DNA of 64,000 nucleotides. Source: Diphasiastrum complanatum (taxonomy: Eukaryota; Streptophyta; Lycopodiopsida; Lycopodiales; Lycopodiaceae). The notes beneath the pieces were generated by a model. That model ran no database searches and was not told where the DNA came from. It worked only from the letters and a program-made list of their open reading frames with translations. Location: positions 35,953,648 through 36,017,647 of the forward strand of contig CM055101.1 of assembly GCA_029204225.1 (NCBI GenBank), given 5' to 3'. Shown here in pieces: positions 53,010-62,710 of the stretch. How positions within the stretch are numbered: the first letter of the stretch is position 1; each line of letters begins with the position of its first letter. The position numbers were made by a program, and so were the translations under genes.

Positions 53010-55931
53010 TACTGTGAGATTGAGTTTTGCAAATGATCAATCTAAGCTACTTTCTAAAGTCCTGTATGTACCAAATTTATCTACGAATTTGCTCTCTATA
53101 AGAAGAATCACAGATCTAGGACATAGAGAGTAGAATTCGAATGTGATCAGTGCAAAGTAGGTGATAGGACAGGCAAGATCCTAGCACTCGAAAAGAGGCA
53201 TGGATACTTGTATAAATTAAGTCATCACTTTTCTGTCTCTAGTCAGGCGCTCAGTACTTCTATTCATGCAAATAAAGGTTTACTTTGGCATTATAGACTT
53301 GATCACTTGAATCATGTTGTTGTGCAACAAATGTCTAAACAATCTATTGTTCTTGATCTCAACTATCCTTGTGATAAAGTCGAGTTACCTGTTTGTCAAG
53401 ACTATCTAGTTGGTAAACAGACTAGGAAACCATTTAAATCAAGCCATCAGCATATTGCTAGAGGATTGTTAGACATTGTACATTCAGACATTTGTGGCCC
53501 GATGAAAAATCCTTCGCTGAAGGATGCAAAATACTTTATAGCTTTTATTGATGAATTTTTTAGAAGGACTATGGTGTACTTTATAAAGAAGAAATCAAAA
53601 GCCTTCAACTGCTTCAAAATCTTCAAGGAGCGTGCAGAAAAGGAGACTGAAAAGACGATCAAGCCCTTAAGGTCAGACAATGGTGGAGAATAGAGTTTAA
53701 GGAGTACTATCAAAGCCAAGGCATCAAGCAGCAATTCGTCACTCTTTACAGTCCTCAGTCTAATGGCTTAGCCGAGAGGAAGAACCATACCCTGGTTGAA
53801 TCAGCCGAATGTATGCTAGTGCATGCATCACTGCCCAGGAGATTATGGGTCGAAGCTGTCTCCACTGCAGCTTACATCCAAAACAAATGTTCGACCAAGG
53901 CCCTCTCAGACAAGACACCCCCCACGAGGTGTGGATAGACTCTAAGCCTTCTGTGAAGAACCTAAGAGTGTTTGGATGCGTTGCCTACGCGCAGATCCCA
54001 AAAGACACGAGGAAGAAATTGGACTTCCAAAGTCTCAAGACCATCATGATTGGATATACTTCATCTAATAATACATACAAGCTGTATGATCCTGATACCC
54101 AGCAAATCTTGTATAGCCGGGATGCAGTCTTTATTGATGATCAGTTCGTCGACATCAAAGGCAAGGATATTGCTCCAGGAGAACCTTCATCACCTGTCAT
54201 TGACACGACTGCCTGAGCTTCTGGCTTAGGCATGTCCATTGTCGACCCACCTTTTGATAATGAATCAGACAAAGATGTTGTTGCTACCCCGCAACAAGTC
54301 CTAGGAGTGGTTCATCAGTCGAATCCTCTCAGAAGATCAAGCCGAGTGCGCACACAGCCCACAAGGTATACTCCTAAGTTTGCATGTCTCTTGATATGAG
54401 AACTGACGACAATCGAAGAGGCACTCAGCCAACCAGACTCTGATCTCTGGAGAGAAGCTATGGACAGAGAGTATTCCTCTCTGATCAAGAATCAGATGTG
54501 GTTACTAGTCGAAACTCCTATTGGTTGCAATATCATTGATTGCAAATGGCTCTTTAAGACTAAATACAATGCCAATGGAGCAATTGATCGAAGGAAGGCA
54601 AGACTAGTAGCACGAGGATTCACTCAGATCCCCAACGTCGACTACAACGAGACTTTCAGTCTAGTAGTCAAACATTCGTCGATCCGAACACTCATGTCTT
54701 ATGCTGCAATTGTCGACCTCGAAGTACATCAACTTGATGTACAAACAGCTTATTTGAATGGTGTTATACAAGAAGACATCTACATGATCCAGCCCGAAGG
54801 ATACATTCTGGAAGGTATGAAGAATTATGTCTGTAAATTCCAGAAAGCACTTTACGGCTTGAAACAGTCTGCCAGAGCTTGGTTTCAGAGGATCAACACA
54901 TTCCTCATCGAACAAGGATTCCAACCAAGCATTGCTGATCCTTCATTATCATCACCTTATACGTAGATGATACGTTGGTCAAGGATTCTAAGCAAATGTT
55001 GTTTTCAGAGTTTGACATGACTGATCTGGGCAAAGCTCACTTCTGTCTGAGCATTCAGATCCACAGAGACAGAGCGAGACGATTGATTTACATCACTCAA
55101 CAAAGGTATCTTCACAATGTTCTTAACAGATACAATCTAATGAATTGTAAATTAATTCACTCACCGATGGATCCAGGCTTGCATTTGTCAAAGGACCAAT
55201 GTCCCCAGACCAAGTAGGAAGAGGAGCACATGAGAGAGTATCCTTATCGCAATACTTGGATCTCTCATGTACGCAATGTTCTATACAAGATCAGATATTT
55301 CTTTTGCAGTAAGCTCACTCAGCCCATATATGGCTAATCCTGGCATTAACCATTGGAAGGCTCTCATAAGAGTCATGAGGTATATTCGAGCTACCATGGA
55401 CCAGTGCATCTACTATGGAGATGTTAGTAACGACAATCTTCATTAGCTCAGTGGATATTCTGATGCAAGCTGGGGAGGAGATGTAGACAATCATAAGTCC
55501 ACATCTGGATTTACATTCTTCTTCAATGGTGGTCCTATCTCATGGAACAGTCGTAAGCAAACCTCTATCGCACTTTCTTCTACAGAAGCAGAATACATCG
55601 ATGCTTCTCAATCTATAAAGAAACGTTTTGGTTGAGAAATTTACTGTCAGACATTAATGTATATCAGTACAACCCCACAATTTTATTATGTGATAATCAA
55701 AGTGCTATTGCCTTATCAGCCAATCCTAGATCTCACTCTAGGAGTAAGCACATTGAAATCAGATATCACTACATCAGGGGCAAGGTTCTCAACAAGGAGG
55801 TGAGCTTAACATACTGCAGAATGCAGGACATGGTTGCGGATATATTCATGAAGGCATTAAGTGTTAATGCACACAACAAATTTTGTGCATTGCTCACTCT
55901 GAAGATCAAGGCATTCACGGATCCAAATTAA
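53010..55931 (+). pseudogene. Copia element B pol (protease end to RNase H)
   Basis: 53030-53110 reads FANDQSKLLSKVLYVPNLST, NLLSIRRI (protease/GAG-pre-integrase). 53208-53693 holds the zinc finger and integrase core (LLWHYRLDHLNHVVVQQM, GLLDIVHSDICGPMKNPSLK, FIAFIDEFFRRTMVYFI, IKPLRSDNGGE). 53700-54216 has PQSNGLAERKNHTLVES and KPSVKNLRVFGCVAYAQIPK. RT is in 54460-54966 (MDREYSSLIKNQMWLLVE, GCNIIDCKWLFKTKYNANGA, ARLVARGFTQIPNVDYNETF, VHQLDVQTAYLNGVIQEDIY, KALYGLKQSARAWFQRI) and, after a frameshift at about 54950, LYVDDTLV with the catalytic YVDD. RNase H ends in 55632-55931 (LLCDNQSAIALSANPRSHSR, SKHIEIRYHYIRGKV). Gag is missing. Several stops and frameshifts: inactive. Confidence 0.9.
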
Positions 55932-55938
55932 GGGGAGG

Positions 55939-57125
55939 TGTTGGATTTATCTCCTTTACTCTCCTAAATCCTATTTAAATCTGCCTCCATTCATGTTGCA
56001 TTTTTACTCATGTTGTTGCACAGTCTGCATATTTACATGTAAAATAAGACAGGTGAAAAACTCAATTGTCTGCATAAATACAAATAATTTTCCACAGGCG
56101 AAAAACGCAAAAACGCAACACTGTGTTTTTCCACGTGATTTGTGACAGACGAAAAAGATGACACTGCCTTACAAAATGTCGAAGGTGCCCTAGGAAAAGC
56201 GAAGGCACCTTGTAAATCAAATCCTAAGGCATTTGTCAGAGTGTCGCACTTTTTGCATCTTCACCAACGTTCATTTCAACAAAGGCTGATGTCACGGTCT
56301 TCTCACAACAATGATAGTAGCCACCCACGATCCCCTACAAACAACACATCCACTTTGTACTTTCTTCATCTACACACCTGTAAAATTGTGTATATATTGA
56401 ATATCACTTGAGTATTCAGTGGTGTGTGTGAAGCATTAGAAACTTATCAAAGATAGACGAAGTAGATGCCTTGTACATTAATTCTTTTGTATTGTCAGTA
56501 ATAGGTTCATTCCTTTTATAGATTGAATTAGCTTTGTAGAGCACGTGGTTTTGTCCGCTATTGTCTTGTGCTCCACAACATTATTGACATGTATATTTTG
56601 CTATACTTAATCTGATAATAGCTCTGTCTCATTCTGCGTTCAGATTTGTGTGAATATTGCTATGCTTTTCTACATTTTGTTTGACTCTCTTATTGCTCAA
56701 TCTGGTAATATGTTCTTAGCGAAATATTATTAGTCTAGCTGTTGGCAACTAATATTTAGTCTTGCCTTTTGCGACTAATTCGCAACTGATTATTAGTCGA
56801 GCTCAGTCTAGCTATTCACGAATTATTCGCGAATAATAATTTGTCTAGCTGTTTGCGACAAATTATTCTTCTGATGTTTTTTTGCTTAATGTTTGGCTAT
56901 GTAATCAGATCGACCGTGATTTCTATCACTAACGTTCTATTCGTTATGATAGGCGTAGTCATGCTTAGGGAAGGAGTAATATAGCTCATTCCGCTGCGCA
57001 TAAACACTTTCCGTTTGAGTTCATTTCTTGTTCGAGTTTCGAGTTCGCTTCTTTTCGTGTTCGTTTTCCTTTCGAGCTATTTTTTGTTTCTCACACTCAC
57101 ACACCCTCTTTCGATTTTCCCAACA
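55939..57125 (+). mobile_element. Copia element B, 3' LTR
   Basis: The polypurine tract AAATTAAGGGGAGG is followed by TGTTGGATTTATCTCC, and the LTR ends TTTCCCAACA, a perfect TGTTGG/CCAACA inverted end. Length 1187 bp. Internally it holds repeated TTCGCGA/TTTGCGACAAATTATT words near 56760-56880. No matching 5' LTR is present in the window. The 4-5 bp after it (AAGGT) would be the target duplication, but the partner is absent. Confidence 0.85.
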
Positions 57126-57236
57126 AAGGTATGTTCTACCCAGAATTGATTCTCCTGAGTTTGTTAGACCTCTCTTGACTAAACATTCTCGCACTAGTGC
57201 CCAAGGAGTTTTTATAAATAATGTCCTTTTTTGATA

Positions 57237-57640
57237 TTTTATACTTACGTCTTATTTACACTAGGCTTTCTTGGTTTTATTAGGGCAAAAAATTCAACTC
57301 ACCATTACACGATAATGCTAAGAGTTCAAGATGCACAATTAAGGCTTTTTGTAAAGATTTTTTTCACTACTCACACCCTATTCATGCTAACATTTTTTTT
57401 ACTTCATTAGGGCAAGTTTGTACTCGCTGTTTGCACAATTATGTTCAAGGAGTCGAGATGCACAAACAAGTTTTCTTTTGAACAAAATATGCTCCTTGCA
57501 CCAAGCTTTTGTGGCTTTATCAGAGCAAGTTTGTACGTGTCAACACAATAATGCTCAAAGAGCCAAGAAATGAAAAAAGTCTTCTTCCAAATTTTTTTGC
57601 TATTTGCACCTATTTGCAAGTATGTTATTAGCATGTTGCC
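57237..57640. repeat. Three degenerate tandem units of about 115-130 bp
   Basis: Units starting near 57277, 57405 and 57518 share TTAGGGCAAGTTTGTACTCG, ATAATGCTCAAGGAGTC and AGATGCACAA words in the same order. Non-coding. Confidence 0.65.
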
Positions 57641-58380
57641 ATCTACTCAAGATCCATAAATAGCTTGTAGAATTAGCAACAACGCACTAGTGTATTGGGC
57701 TTCTTGAGCAAAGTTCCTAACTAATATGAAAGTAGTCAATTGTGTGTTACGATAGCTTTGGATTAGTCAAACCCAAATGGGCAATATAATATTGAAAATG
57801 TCAAGGAGTCCTGTGATGTAGTTGAGTTGGACATTAGTGTTGCCATTGTTGTGAAGGTCTAAACTCAAACTCCAATTTGCGCACAAAGGGATGTGCCATA
57901 GCCCATGGGCTCCAAAATTGGTAGTGGTTGTATGTAGATGGACACTTCAATTATTTTAGCTACTAGTACAATGTGCTCAATCTCACAACACAAAAGTGCC
58001 AAAAATATTCATTTGTACAAAGCTCCATTTTCCAAGCATTGTACCTCCTTCCTCCCTAGGATATATGCATTGTGTTAAGCTAGCATTTCTATGCCCAAAT
58101 ACACATTGTACAACAACCTTCTATGATAAATGCATTGTGTGACATTTCATGCAACAATTTACTTTGTAAAAATATGGTCTATATACATTATATAAATATT
58201 TTTAGCTTTGTTAGGCCAACAAATATGGTATCATGATGAGATTCCCTAAATCACTGACATGTTTGTTCTAGATATTGATAAATGCCTTTTCCTTATTCCT
58301 TCGACATTGCAAGATCTTCGGAGTTGGAAAATGTATGTCTTACTTAATCCTCTTAAATCTCAATTTTTTTTTCTTGGTTC
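57641..58380. other. No gene recognised; 30-bp word shared with 61800
   Basis: Non-coding. 58013-58042 is identical over 30 bases to 61800-61829 (core AAAGCTCCATTTTCCAAGCA). Nothing else recognised. Confidence 0.5.
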
Positions 58381-58600
58381 TCCATGGTGCATTGCAAAGC
58401 TGCTCGCAACATTTCACGACCACCATGTCTACAATATTGGTTTTCCATGGTGCATTGCAAAGGTGCTCGCAACATTTCGCGACCAGCATGTCTACATACA
58501 ATCTCGACACCGATTTGCATTATAGAACAGATAATATGCTGCTCACGATCACCATGTTTGGGCACCGATATGCATTATAGAACAAATAATATGCTGAGAG
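58381..58600. repeat. Two short tandem duplications
   Basis: TCCATGGTGCATTGCAAAG ... GCTCGCAACATTTC, GACC and CATGTCTAC occur at 58381 and 58444 (63-bp period). TGCATTATAGAACARATAAT ATGCTG occurs at 58516 and 58570 (54-bp period). The 63-bp period is a multiple of three, so repetitive ORFs appear on both strands; I do not regard them as genes. Confidence 0.85.
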
Positions 58601-58975
58601 CCTGAAGGCTCCAACATGTAAGAGTGCCATTGCAAGTGAGGTGATAAGCTCCTCCCCTCTTGGGCCACACCCAACGGTTGGATGTTCCCTCTTACCGACC
58701 TTGTACCCCTCATACCCATAATTTAACTTCCAGCTCCAAAATGCAAGGACTGAATATTATGTAGATGCTCTGGTCTCTCATAATAAAGAAGTATGAACCA
58801 CATCTGTTCACGGGGGAGCTCGCATTCGATTCCAGTACTGGATTTGTTGTATGCTGCTGCAGCTGCAGGTGCAGGAATGCCAGCGAATAAGCAGCAGCAA
58901 CGCATCATTTTCTCCTCTTTACTTCGCAAGGAAGCCAGCACCAATACAAGTGTCATGAAGAAGCCATTCCACCTG

Positions 58976-58981
<6 letters not shown>

Positions 58982-59006
<25 letters not shown>
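58982..59006. repeat. (CT)n microsatellite in LRR gene 5' flank
   Basis: 25 bases of CT about 355 bp upstream of the LRR start codon. CT-rich tracts are common in plant core promoters and 5' untranslated regions, so it may lie in the promoter or leader of that gene. Confidence 0.9.
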
Positions 59007-59361
59007 ATAAAAACTCACCCCATGCACGCCTCTGCAAGACTGCAAAGCTCTCAAGAGTCCTGGCATGGGTTGGCATGGGTTGGGCTGCTACTGTCCGAAT
59101 CCAGCTGAGTTCTTCTGCCATGAACAGCTTATTTCCTTCAAAGCTGTCATGCAGCAGCTCTCTTCCACGTTCCACCTCCATGGCTGAATGCAGAGCACTC
59201 TAGGCATGAAGTGAAGGCATCTAGATGCAGCATGTAGCCTCCAGAATGTAGTTACAAAGATATTCCCGTTTTCTTTTCTGATTCTTTTGAGTTTAGTCTG
59301 TAAGTACCAGATTGGCAACAGATTCGGCCTCATAGGGAGTTAGTTACCTTGCAGGGTTTAG

Positions 59362-60558
59362 ATGGAAGAGCCACCATTAGCACGGAAGGTCTTAGTAATT
59401 TTGTTACAGATGATGCTACTTGTTGATATAGCCAGTTCGGATCTGCACCCCACGGACCTTGCAGCATTGAGAAATCTTCGTAGCAATCTGGAAGACATGC
59501 CTGGATCGTGCTTTTTCTCAACCTGGAATTTTGAGCTAGATCCTTGTCATTTCTTCATGGGTGTCATCTGCGACTTGATCCAAGGTGAGAAGCGTGTCAC
59601 TGTGCTCAATCTGGGTACTGGCTATGCCGGAGTTCCTGGTTTGGCTGGTAAGCTGAGCTCCTCCTTGGGAGACCTCGCGTTTCTTAAGCAGCTAACAATT
59701 GCTCCAGGGATGGTGGCTGGTGGAATTCCCAAAAGCCTGGGGAAACTGAGCGAGCTCCGGTTTGTGGGTATCAGCAGAAACCGCCTCTCTGGCCGCATTC
59801 CTGAAAGCCTTGCTGGTCTAATCAATCTGGAAATTTTGGATTTAAGCAAAAACAAGCTGACAGGCTCAATTCCTAAAGGATTGGGTAAGATTCCGAATCT
59901 CGTTGCTGTTACTTTGTCTGACAACAACTTGTACGGCCCAATGCCCAGCTTCAGTGGCCGAATCGCACACCTTGATCTTGCGAGAAATAACCTTCGGGGA
60001 AGTCTTCCTCCTTTGTCTCACACTTTGCAATTCCTCTCGCTTCAAAGAAACAACTTGGCCGGTGGACTTGGCAGCTTAATTCCGCTGCAGAGCTTAGCCT
60101 ACATTGATCTATGCTTCAACCAATTTACTGGAAGGGTTCCGCAGGAAGTATTTGATCTGAAATTGTCAGGTTTGTATCTCCAGCACAACAAATTGTCAGG
60201 CTCCATTGCACCAACTGGACCTGTGCAGATCAAAACCATTGACTTGAGCTACAATAGCTTGTCAGGAAAGCTCCCTCCGTTCCTTGCCACAGCTCAGATA
60301 CTCTACCTCAACAATAATCGATTTTCAGGAACTGTCCCACTAGCATATCTAGACTCTCTCTTGTCAACATATTTGGAAATTCTTTACCTCCAGCACAACT
60401 ATCTCACCGACTTTGAAGTTCACTCTGATGTTTCACTGCCTACATCAGGCTCTTTGTGTATCCAGTATAACTGCATGGTACCCCCCACACAATCTACATG
60501 TCCATTGAAATCTGGGAAGCAAGTTTCAAGGCCACGCTATCAGTGCATTCACTCATAG
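59362..60558 (+). CDS. Secreted leucine-rich repeat protein, intronless
   Basis: 398 residues, no intron, no internal stop. The start ATG 59362 is chosen because it gives a signal peptide (basic ARK then VLVILLQMMLLVDIA, likely cleavage near ASS). An N-terminal LRR cap follows (LHPTDLAALRNLRSNL ... DPCHFFMGVICD), then about ten plant-type repeats of LxxLxLSxNxLxGxIP (for example LEILDLSKNKLTGSIP, LRFVGISRNRLSGRIP, KTIDLSYNSLSGKLP, ILYLNNNRFSGTVP). The C-terminus is Cys-rich (LCIQYNCMVPP, STCPL, YQC). There is no transmembrane helix and no kinase, so the product should be apoplastic. The C-terminal pattern matches a conserved plant LRR-only family I recall ('LCLQYNCMVPP..T.CP'), whose members are of about 400 residues and of unclear function; a ligand-binding or defence/cell-wall role is inference. 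Codon use is GC-richer than the surrounding repeats. Confidence 0.92.
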   Translation: MEEPPLARKVLVILLQMMLLVDIASSDLHPTDLAALRNLRSNLEDMPGSCFFSTWNFELDPCHFFMGVICDLIQGEKRVTVLNLGTGYAGVPGLAGKLSSSLGDLAFLKQLTIAPGMVAGGIPKSLGKLSELRFVGISRNRLSGRIPESLAGLINLEILDLSKNKLTGSIPKGLGKIPNLVAVTLSDNNLYGPMPSFSGRIAHLDLARNNLRGSLPPLSHTLQFLSLQRNNLAGGLGSLIPLQSLAYIDLCFNQFTGRVPQEVFDLKLSGLYLQHNKLSGSIAPTGPVQIKTIDLSYNSLSGKLPPFLATAQILYLNNNRFSGTVPLAYLDSLLSTYLEILYLQHNYLTDFEVHSDVSLPTSGSLCIQYNCMVPPTQSTCPLKSGKQVSRPRYQCIHS

Positions 60559-61924
60559 AAGTTGCTTTCCTTGCTGCTGAAAACCTCAATCTTAGATTTA
60601 TTGGCTACACATAAGACAGGCAAAGCCTTCGATCCAAGCATTTTTTCATTTGACAAATTGAAGCAGGCAAAGCTTCAAGACTGTTTGAAACCATGTTCAC
60701 TCAAGACATTCTTTCAAGTTGCCTTTCTACTGTCAGTCTGCAGCTGTGTATGTTCACTTGAAAAGCTTACAGCGACTAGCAGAAAGGCAGCAGTTACGAT
60801 GACACAAGGCATAGACCTTTTTATAAGGAACTAATTGTTCTTGGATTGATGTTGTGTTCCAAGAAGAGTAGCAAATAAGTTTTTGCACCATTTCAGGCTT
60901 CTTCTTATGTTTTACTCTCCAGAAACTTGACAAACACTTACTTCTACATCCAGCTTTAAATCTGTACAAAAAGCACTGTTGTGATGTTCATGTTTCTACA
61001 GACATTTGAATTGGATTTTGTAAGATCTGAGTCATTTTTAAGAGGGAATCTATACAATTGCTTATATTAGATGTCACAAGCCTCAATTACTAAACTCAAT
61101 GTGTACAAACAGATTGAGACAGCAGCCTTCAATTTCAAGTTATACCCGGTCGATGAGCTCAAGCCATTTATCAACAAATGGCTTTCATGCATTTTTCGTA
61201 GGACATTATTGCATCAAAGATGAAGTCGCTGGATGTCTATCAATTTTTAAAGGCATGCGGTGAGCTTAAAACATTACTGGACAGTTTATAAAAGTTAAAT
61301 ATTGCATGTTTTTTCTGTTGATTCAGGGTCTATTCTAAATGAAACTTGTCATAGAACCCATAAATGTCGATCGTTTGATGGGTTTTGCACTGAATGATGA
61401 AATCCTTCAGATTCTTTAAGTGCTTAAGATCATAATCATCATTTGGCTGAGAAGAGGGTGCCTAGTCGCTATTATTATTATAATACTTTTCTGCAAAAGC
61501 AGAGCAACTCATCAATACATGATTATAACAATGTAGATCAAACAAGAGGCCAAAATGCCAAAAACCTTAAAGCAATAAGCTCAAAGGGCAATCCAAAAGT
61601 TCTCCTTTTTGGAGGTAAGCTAGAGTTGATGAGCACCAAGAGGATCTTAAGTATACAAAAACAATAACGATGTGGTCTTATACCACAAAGGCCTTGCCAT
61701 GTCATAATATCATGAATTCTAAAATTTTAGGATTTGGATTGTTTCATATTCAAATTAGGCTTGTCCGTGTTTTTTTCAAAATAGCATGTGTACAGATGGT
61801 TGTACAAAGCTCCATTTTCCAAGCATTGTGTTTATTTTTTTCACAAAAGTGTTTATTTGATGCTTATTATTTTAACTTAACAACTAGGGTGTTTGAACTT
61901 TTTGCAGGTTGGATGAGGAGTTGA
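60559..61924. other. 3' flank of the LRR gene; no further gene recognised
   Basis: The LRR frame stays open for 91 codons after its TAG (to 60834), with no similarity I recognise; I take it as 3' untranslated sequence. 61443-61667 has an unrecognised 74-codon ORF. 61800-61829 is the second copy of the 30-base word found at 58013. Confidence 0.5.
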
Positions 61925-62215
61925 TGGAGTGAGATGTGAATACTGAAATGTGAATATCGTGAATATTGACACGTGAATATCGTGAATACTGATCGTGAAA
62001 CTCTGAATACTGATCGTGATACTCTAAATATTGATTGTGAAACTCTGAATACTGATCGTGATACTCTAAATATTGATTGTGAAACTCTGAATACTGATCG
62101 TGAAACTCTGAATACTAATTGTGATACTTTTAAAATATTGATTATGAAACTTTGATTACTAATTGTGATACTCTGGATATTGATACTTTGAATACTTTGA
62201 TCGTGACATTATTTT
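61925..62215 (+). repeat. 21-bp tandem repeat, GTGAWACTCTGAATACTGATC
   Basis: From about 61930 the sequence alternates two 21-bp variants, GTGAAACTCTGAATACTGAT and GTGATACTCTAAATATTGAT, about eight times, decaying at the right end. Because 21 is a multiple of three, ORF 61973-62155 encodes a 7-residue repeat (ETLNTDR/DTLNIDC). The protein is probably incidental. Confidence 0.93.
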
Positions 62216-62710
62216 AACAGTACAATTGTGAATAGAAAATAACAAATTTTCTAAAAACTAAAATTGTGACCTTTTTTAATATCGAATTATGAAATTAGGG
62301 AGTACTTAATCATGATATTTGTGGTTATTTGTGAGTGTTTAATTGCACAAATTGTGACAATTTTTGTGAATTTAATTGTTTAATAAATTTTATCACTACT
62401 AATCTATTCATACACAATAAATTGTGATATTCATTTTTTGCAATTGTGAATGTGCACCATGAAATTGTACATATTACATTGTGAAATTTACTACTACTTT
62501 TGTGAATATTAATTTTGAAATTTTTATATTAGCTATAATACTACATATACTTAATAATAAAATTTGTCGTTACTTTTAAAAACTGGTTGCAATATGTGAA
62601 TCTACTATTTTAAAAGTTATGCATAATTTTGTGACTATTGATTATGAGTTTGTGATATGATAAATACTCAAATATAAAAATAATTATGATTATTGTAAAG
62701 TTAGAAACCA
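62216..62710. repeat. AT-rich ATTGTGAA-word region
   Basis: Dozens of irregularly spaced ATTGTGAA, TTTGTGAAT, ATTGTGAT and TTATGAAAT words; no fixed period. Continuous with the 21-bp repeat and directly upstream of the gypsy protease region. It may be the leader or LTR of that element or a decayed satellite. Confidence 0.6.

Noticed and set aside
58353-58605. Repetitive Cys-containing ORFs on both strands
   Set aside because: They arise from 63-bp and 54-bp tandem duplications; no start context, no domain.
59622-59927. Minus-strand ORF of 101 codons opposite the LRR gene
   Set aside because: Antisense shadow produced by the codon pattern of the leucine-rich repeats.
61925-62215. Possible CRISPR-like array with 21-bp spacing
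   Set aside because: There are no unique spacers; it is a continuous tandem repeat, and the context is a plant nuclear genome.
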